Source: Paracrocinitomix sp040880585
GTDB lineage: Bacteria > Bacteroidota > Bacteroidia > Flavobacteriales_D > Crocinitomicaceae
Direction: 5' to 3'
Length of the DNA stretch: 64,000 nucleotides
Assembly (NCBI GenBank): GCA_040880585.1
Contig: JBBDID010000003.1
Coordinates: 1 to 64,000 of the forward strand
Notes under the pieces: model-generated
Told to the model about the DNA's origin: nothing
The model's input: only the letters and a program-made list of their open reading frames with translations
Databases searched by the model: none
Position numbers and translations under genes: made by a program
In this document: in pieces, positions 58,962-64,000 of the stretch
Position numbering within the stretch: the stretch's first letter is position 1
Layout of the letters: every line of letters starts with the position of its first letter

Positions 58962-58983
58962 TACCAATAAATTAGGAAAGGGT

Positions 58984-60345
58984 TTAAACAACTCCCTGAT
59001 CGATCATAGCATCTGCTACTTTTACAAACCCGGCAATGTTTGCTCCTTTTACATAATCAACATAATTTCCTTCACTTCCGTAAAACACACATTCTTTGTG
59101 AATAGATTTCATGATGTTGTGTAATTTTTCATCTACTTCTTCTCTTGTCCATGACAAACGAAGTGAGTTTTGTGACATCTCTAAACCGGATGTAGCCACT
59201 CCTCCTGCATTGGAGGCTTTTCCCGGAGCAAAAGGTATTTTGTTGGTGTGAAATAATTCAATGGCTTCAGGGGTACATGGCATATTTGCTCCCTCAGCAA
59301 CCAATAATAATCCTTTATCAATTAACTTTTGCGCATCCTCTCCATTGAGTTCGTTTTGAGTGGCACAAGGAAAAGCAACCTGAATATCTGCACAAGGGGC
59401 ATTCCATGATCTTTCTCCTTCAAAATACTGAACATCATCAAAATGATCTGCCATTTCAGAAAGCCGGCCTCTTTTTACGTTTTTCAGTTCTTTGATATAG
59501 TCCAGCTTTTCTGTGTGTATACCATCCGGGCAATAAACATATCCTCCTGAATCAGATGCGGTGACGACTTTTCCACCCAAATGCAATATTTTTTCAATGG
59601 CGTATTGCGCAACATTTCCAGAACCGGATACTGCACAAACTTTACCGTGAATAGAATCCTTTTTCTGTTTGAACATTTCTTCTGAAAAATAAACAGCTCC
59701 GTATCCGGTAGCTTCAGGACGGATTAACGATCCTCCCCAATTTCTTCCTTTTCCGGTTAATACCCCTGTAAATTCATTTCGGATGCGTTTATATTGACCA
59801 AACATATAGCCAATTTCTCTTCCGCCAACACCAATATCACCGGCCGGAACATCAGTATCTGCACCGATATGACGGGATAGTTCAGTCATAAATGATTGAC
59901 AAAATCTCATCACCTCATTATCTGATTTTCCTTTTGGGTCAAAGTCAGAGCCTCCTTTACCGCCACCCATAGGAAGTGTAGTAAGTGAGTTTTTAAATAC
60001 TTGTTCAAATCCTAAAAATTTCAGAATCGATAAGTTAACAGAAGGGTGAAATCGCAATCCCCCTTTGTATGGTCCGATCGCAGAGTTGAATTCTACACGA
60101 TAACCGCGGTTTACCTGTGTTTTTCCTTCATCATCAATCCACGGAACCCTGAACATAATTGTACGCTCTGGCTCAATCATTCGTTCTAAAAGGTTGATAC
60201 CTTTGTATTTCGGATGATCTTCCATGAAGGGGATGATTACTTCTGCAACTTCCTCTACAGCTTGTAAGAATTCAGGCTCGTGCCCATTCTTTTCTTTAAC
60301 TTTTTCCATGAACTCATTAATCTGAGCAGCATATTTTTCTGACAT
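58984..60345 (-). CDS. gdhA: NADP-dependent glutamate dehydrogenase
   Basis: 453 residues, the hexameric bacterial type. Substrate-binding and catalytic region: GPYKGGLRFH (91-100), LPMGGGKGGSDFDPKGK with catalytic Lys130 and DTDVPAGDIGVGGREIGY. The dinucleotide domain has AVSGSGNVAQYAIEKI. Size and family features favour NADPH and the assimilatory direction (ammonia plus 2-oxoglutarate to glutamate). Monocistronic. Confidence 0.96.
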   Translation of the reverse strand: MSEKYAAQINEFMEKVKEKNGHEPEFLQAVEEVAEVIIPFMEDHPKYKGINLLERMIEPERTIMFRVPWIDDEGKTQVNRGYRVEFNSAIGPYKGGLRFHPSVNLSILKFLGFEQVFKNSLTTLPMGGGKGGSDFDPKGKSDNEVMRFCQSFMTELSRHIGADTDVPAGDIGVGGREIGYMFGQYKRIRNEFTGVLTGKGRNWGGSLIRPEATGYGAVYFSEEMFKQKKDSIHGKVCAVSGSGNVAQYAIEKILHLGGKVVTASDSGGYVYCPDGIHTEKLDYIKELKNVKRGRLSEMADHFDDVQYFEGERSWNAPCADIQVAFPCATQNELNGEDAQKLIDKGLLLVAEGANMPCTPEAIELFHTNKIPFAPGKASNAGGVATSGLEMSQNSLRLSWTREEVDEKLHNIMKSIHKECVFYGSEGNYVDYVKGANIAGFVKVADAMIDQGVV

Positions 60346-60533
60346 GGTGTTTTTTATTTAGTCATTTAGGTCGGTAAAATTAAGCAAATTTTAATAAGAT
60401 AATCAGGGATAAAAGGATTTGTTCAAAAGATGAAAAAAAACAGCAGATAATTTGTTTAATAATCAACTTTTTAACCCTTGTCTACGTCTTGTAGTTACTA
60501 GTGTATGACAATTAATTTTATTACCTTGCAGTG

Positions 60534-63500
60534 ATGCGAATGAAGATAATCGGTATAAATGTGTTTTTTCTTTTCTCACTTGTTGGTGGGTTTACTCAAG
60601 ATGTGAGTCATGAGCCGGGTGTATATAAGTTTATCCCAAATAAGGGTCAATGGCCTGATTGGGTAAAATATCGGGCAGAATTAGATGGCGGAAAAATTTG
60701 GTTAGAAGAAAAAGGAATTTTATATCAATTTAGAGATTACAGTGAGGCACATGAGGTGCATATCGGAAAGTCCAAAAATGATAATATCGAAAGTATTCCA
60801 CAGCACCTGCTCTATGCTGAATTTGTGGGAGCCAATGAAGTGGAGTTGGTAGAAGAAAAATATCCCACCAAAGAGTATTATAATTTTTATTTAGGAAATG
60901 ATCCAGATAAATGGGCTTCTAAATTGCATGCATATAATGAACTAACTTTCAATGAGCTTTATGATGGTATAGATATGCGATTTTATGAACAAGAAGCACA
61001 GTTGAAATATGAATTCCATGTGAGTGCAGGAGCAGACCCCACTGAAATTGCAATTCATTATCATGGTGAAGAAAAAATTAAAAAGGACAGGGATGGAAAT
61101 ATTAAAATCAAAACATCTTTAGGAAGTATAATCGAACAAAAGCCTTATGCCTATCAGATTAAAAATGGTAAAATACTTAAAATTCAATGTGAGTTTAAAT
61201 TGTCAGATGATGGATTAATCTCGTTTGATGTGGGTAAATATGATCAAAACATAGAATTAGTAATAGACCCGGTTCTTATTTTTGCCACGTATTGCGGCTC
61301 TGTTACTGACAACTTTGGAATGACAGCTACTTATGCTTATGACGGGAAAGCATACAGTGGGGGGGTGGTATATGGAAATGCTTACCCTACTCCGGGGCCT
61401 GCGTATGATATAAACTCAAATTTTACCGGCCCTAGTAGTGCGAATTATGGAATTACGGATGTTTTTATTTCAAAGTATTCTGCAGACGGAACAACAATGC
61501 TTTGGTCAACTTATTTAGGAGGAGGGGATGATATTCAAGGTACTGAAACCGTGCATAGTTTGATTGCAGACACTTCAAATAATATTTACTTATATGGCGC
61601 CACATCAAGTACTGATTTCCCCATCCAAAATGGTGTTCAAACAACACATGCAGGAGGTACACCAGGTTCAAATTATTACTACAACGGGGTATACTTCTCC
61701 ACGCAAGGAACTGACATTTTTGTTTCAAAGTTTAGTGAAGATGGTACGGCTTTACTGGGTTCAACTTATGTGGGCGGAACTGCAAATGATGGGATAAATT
61801 ACCGAATTGGAGGGGGGACTTACAACAGCGTTGCGGCATATGACTCCTTAACGACTAATTATGGGGATCAATTTAGAGGTGAAATTATGCTTGACTCAGC
61901 AAATAACATATACATAGCATCCAGTACACGTTCAACAGATTTTCCGGTTGCAAATAGTTTTCAAAACACGATCGGCGGTAAACAGGATGGAGTAGTTTTT
62001 AAATTAGCTGCCGATTTCAATTCACTGCTTTGGTCAAGCTTCTACGGGGGGTCTGAAAATGATGCAGCTTATTCTGTTAAAGTGGATTCCAGTTATAACG
62101 TATTGGTTGCAGGAAGTACTTGTTCTTCTGATCTTCCAGGAACTACAGGGGGATTAAATACTGTATATCAAGGCGGAAAAACAGATGGTTTTGTAGTAAA
62201 AATAGTTCCTGATGGAAGCACATTAACTCAGGCAAGTTATATCGGTACTGCATCTTATGATCAAGTTATTTTCGTTGAAATTGACCGTTGGGATAACGTT
62301 TATTTGGTCGGGCAGTCAAATGGTGGTATGCCGGTTGTTAATGCTCCGTATGCAAATGCAAATAGCGGACAGTTTATAATGAAATTGACTCCTGACTTAA
62401 CCAGTATTGTCTATTCCACTGTCTTTGGATCGGGTTCGGGGAGTTTTGATATTTCTCCTTCTGCTTTTTTGGTAGATGTTTGCGGTAATGTTTATGTGTC
62501 TGGTTGGGGTGCAAATATTTTACAAAGTACACCCTTAGGTGGAATGCCTACAACATCTGATGCCTACCAACAAACACCGCCAAATGGATTTGATTTTTAT
62601 CTTTTTGTGATGGAAAGGGATGCTTTGAGTTTACTTTATGGTAGTTATATGGGAGGAAGTTCAGCGCAGGAGCATGTAGATGGCGGAACATCACGATTTG
62701 ATAAATTTGGAGTGGTATACCAATCTGTATGTGGAGGATGTGGGGGATATTCTGATTTCCCGACGACATCAGGTGCCTGGTCTGATCAAAACCTCAGTTC
62801 TAATTGTAATAATCTTGTTTTTAAATATGACTTCGAAATCGTTCCAAACGCAGAATTTCAAATTTCGGACATTGAAGGTTGTGCTCCTTTTACATTTATT
62901 TTAGATAATGAGAGTAGTGATACTATTAACTCGGTGTGGACATTTCCACCTGAAGCCAACATTATTAGTGGAGGAGCTAGCCCCGAAATTATGTTTACCG
63001 ACCCCGGGCAGTATGAAATTATTTTATCGATTACAGATACAATTTGTAATTTACAGGACACGGCGCTTAAAATTATAAATGTGTATGATGCGCTTGAACT
63101 TCAGGCTTTTGGAGACACAGTACTTTGTGGCCCACAAGCGGTTGATATATATGCGAATTCAAATGGAACGGCCACTGAGTTTTTATGGTATGATGACCCG
63201 GCCATGATCAATCCGATCAATACAGGAGGTTTAGATTCTGCAATAACCGTAAATCCCGGGCAGATAACAACCTATTATGTGCACGCAACTAACGGCTGGG
63301 TCTTGTGTGATCTCACGGATTCAGTGACTATTTATATGGCAGAAGGAGGACTGGAGTTGGATGATACTGAAGTAATTTGTTTGGGGGACACTGCTGTCAT
63401 TACTGCGCAAAACCTGATTCCTTCTGAAACGATAACGTATAGTTGGGCACCAGCATCTGAAATTATACAGCAAAATGACTCAATTATATGGGTTTCGCCT

Positions 63501-64000
63501 CCTTCTTCAATGTGGTTTTATACCACTGGTACTACAAGCTCAGGGTGCATATTGTATGATTCGATTTGGGTAGAGGTAACCTATATTGATCCGGGAAGTG
63601 TTTACGCAACTGCAAGTCCGGACTCTATTCCTGAAGGAGGAACATCAACCTTAGCGGCTTATCCGGATGTTGCCGGATACACTTACATTTGGATACCTAC
63701 AATCGGATTGAATACGAATGTAGGTCAAACAGTGGTTGCCTCACCTGAACAGGATACAGAGTACACTGTAATCATTGAAGGGGAAGGATGCACACAAAAG
63801 ACTTCTGTTACGGTGTATGTGTTGGAGTTTATTTGTGGAGATGTTTACATCTTTGTTCCCAACGCATTTTCACCGAATGGTGATGGTGAAAACGACATGC
63901 TCTATGTTCGTGGACAAAACCTGGAACAAATCGACTTCAAAGTATTTGACCGTTGGGGTGAACTGGTTTTTGAAACGCAGGATCAAAGTGTGGGTTGGGA
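60534..64000 (+). CDS. Giant T9SS type B secreted protein, cut by the window end
   Basis: Open without a stop from ATG 60534 (GTG 60531 and ATG 60540 are alternatives) to the end, more than 1,150 residues. A signal peptide (ending GGFTQ) is followed by an N-terminal domain (KFIPNKGQWPDWVKYRAEL; ELVIDPVLIFATY) of the DUF7948 type. Then come SBBP-like beta-propeller repeats (DVFISKYSADGTTMLWSTYL, DGVVFKLAADFNSLLWSSFY, NVYVSGWGAN) and a PKD domain (APFTFILDNESSD). Further Ig/PKD-like modules lead to a gliding-motility C-terminal domain (VPNAFSPNGDGENDMLYVRG). It is likely a surface adhesin. The last about 30 residues are missing. Confidence 0.88.
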   Translation, partial: MRMKIIGINVFFLFSLVGGFTQDVSHEPGVYKFIPNKGQWPDWVKYRAELDGGKIWLEEKGILYQFRDYSEAHEVHIGKSKNDNIESIPQHLLYAEFVGANEVELVEEKYPTKEYYNFYLGNDPDKWASKLHAYNELTFNELYDGIDMRFYEQEAQLKYEFHVSAGADPTEIAIHYHGEEKIKKDRDGNIKIKTSLGSIIEQKPYAYQIKNGKILKIQCEFKLSDDGLISFDVGKYDQNIELVIDPVLIFATYCGSVTDNFGMTATYAYDGKAYSGGVVYGNAYPTPGPAYDINSNFTGPSSANYGITDVFISKYSADGTTMLWSTYLGGGDDIQGTETVHSLIADTSNNIYLYGATSSTDFPIQNGVQTTHAGGTPGSNYYYNGVYFSTQGTDIFVSKFSEDGTALLGSTYVGGTANDGINYRIGGGTYNSVAAYDSLTTNYGDQFRGEIMLDSANNIYIASSTRSTDFPVANSFQNTIGGKQDGVVFKLAADFNSLLWSSFYGGSENDAAYSVKVDSSYNVLVAGSTCSSDLPGTTGGLNTVYQGGKTDGFVVKIVPDGSTLTQASYIGTASYDQVIFVEIDRWDNVYLVGQSNGGMPVVNAPYANANSGQFIMKLTPDLTSIVYSTVFGSGSGSFDISPSAFLVDVCGNVYVSGWGANILQSTPLGGMPTTSDAYQQTPPNGFDFYLFVMERDALSLLYGSYMGGSSAQEHVDGGTSRFDKFGVVYQSVCGGCGGYSDFPTTSGAWSDQNLSSNCNNLVFKYDFEIVPNAEFQISDIEGCAPFTFILDNESSDTINSVWTFPPEANIISGGASPEIMFTDPGQYEIILSITDTICNLQDTALKIINVYDALELQAFGDTVLCGPQAVDIYANSNGTATEFLWYDDPAMINPINTGGLDSAITVNPGQITTYYVHATNGWVLCDLTDSVTIYMAEGGLELDDTEVICLGDTAVITAQNLIPSETITYSWAPASEIIQQNDSIIWVSPPSSMWFYTTGTTSSGCILYDSIWVEVTYIDPGSVYATASPDSIPEGGTSTLAAYPDVAGYTYIWIPTIGLNTNVGQTVVASPEQDTEYTVIIEGEGCTQKTSVTVYVLEFICGDVYIFVPNAFSPNGDGENDMLYVRGQNLEQIDFKVFDRWGELVFETQDQSVGW

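Noticed and set aside
1..64000. CRISPR array, intact IS, prophage or plasmid backbone
   Set aside because: No regularly spaced repeats of array type, no intact transposase, integrase or replication gene was found in any frame.

Overview
The window comes from an AT-rich member of the Bacteroidota, most likely Flavobacteriales. The evidence is the gliding-motility ABC protein GldA, two kinds of type IX secretion (T9SS) C-terminal sorting domain, an outer-membrane beta-barrel protein with a carboxypeptidase-like domain, Bacteroidota-type promoter boxes (TAnnTTTG) a short way upstream of several starts, and many small lipoproteins. Most of the window looks chromosomal. I see no tRNA, rRNA, CRISPR array, prophage or intact insertion sequence. 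LAYOUT. 1-5.4 kb: end of a cut gene, a lipoprotein, an Lrp/AsnC regulator, small unknown proteins, a short MscS-type channel, a P-loop kinase and a response regulator/soluble histidine kinase pair. 5.5-8.5 kb: a tightly overlapping operon for GDP-D-glycero-alpha-D-manno-heptose (kinase, nucleotidyltransferase, phosphatase) ending in a YwqK/MORN-like secreted protein. 8.6-12.2 kb: a T9SS cargo protein and two glycosyltransferases. 12.3-19.6 kb: an ACT-domain protein divergent from lysA, then ffh, a lipoprotein with rnz, and gldA with a lipoprotein. 19.6-23.9 kb: decayed REP/RAYT elements around two small membrane-protein genes, then hutI with an overlapping 55-residue membrane protein. 23.9-34.5 kb: recJ, unknown secreted and membrane proteins, a gluzincin-like lipoprotein, an mlaEFD-type lipid transport operon and a SpoIIE-type phosphatase with an external sensor. 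34.5-44.9 kb: a large membrane protein, an outer-membrane beta-barrel receptor, an acetyltransferase, a membrane metallophosphoesterase and polA. 45-48.1 kb: a truncated RAYT transposase, a KAS III-like enzyme, a tandem 212-bp repeat that looks like two small RNA genes, and a CpsB/CapC-type phosphatase. 49.3-56.9 kb: a seven-gene nucleotide-sugar operon. 57-64 kb: an outer-membrane protein, waaA, gdhA and the first 3.4 kb of a giant T9SS adhesin-like gene that runs off the end. COOPERATION. The surface-sugar theme dominates. The heptose operon, the wbpE-ugd-uxs-wbpD-wbpB-wbpA-rfbB operon, the PHP phosphatase, two glycosyltransferases and waaA would feed capsule, exopolysaccharide or LPS assembly, but no polymerase, flippase or export gene is present, so assembly genes must lie elsewhere. 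Mla proteins would maintain outer-membrane lipid balance. LEAST EXPLAINED. (1) The tandem 212-bp repeat at 46.8-47.35 kb, each copy ending in a terminator whose G-U pairs favour minus-strand RNA. (2) Three internally deleted RAYT elements with matching palindromic ends, one of which supplies the last codons and stop of a membrane-protein gene. (3) Several unrelated-looking palindromes that share one GGAT-loop-ATCC heart. All calls are from reading the sequence; no database search was made.
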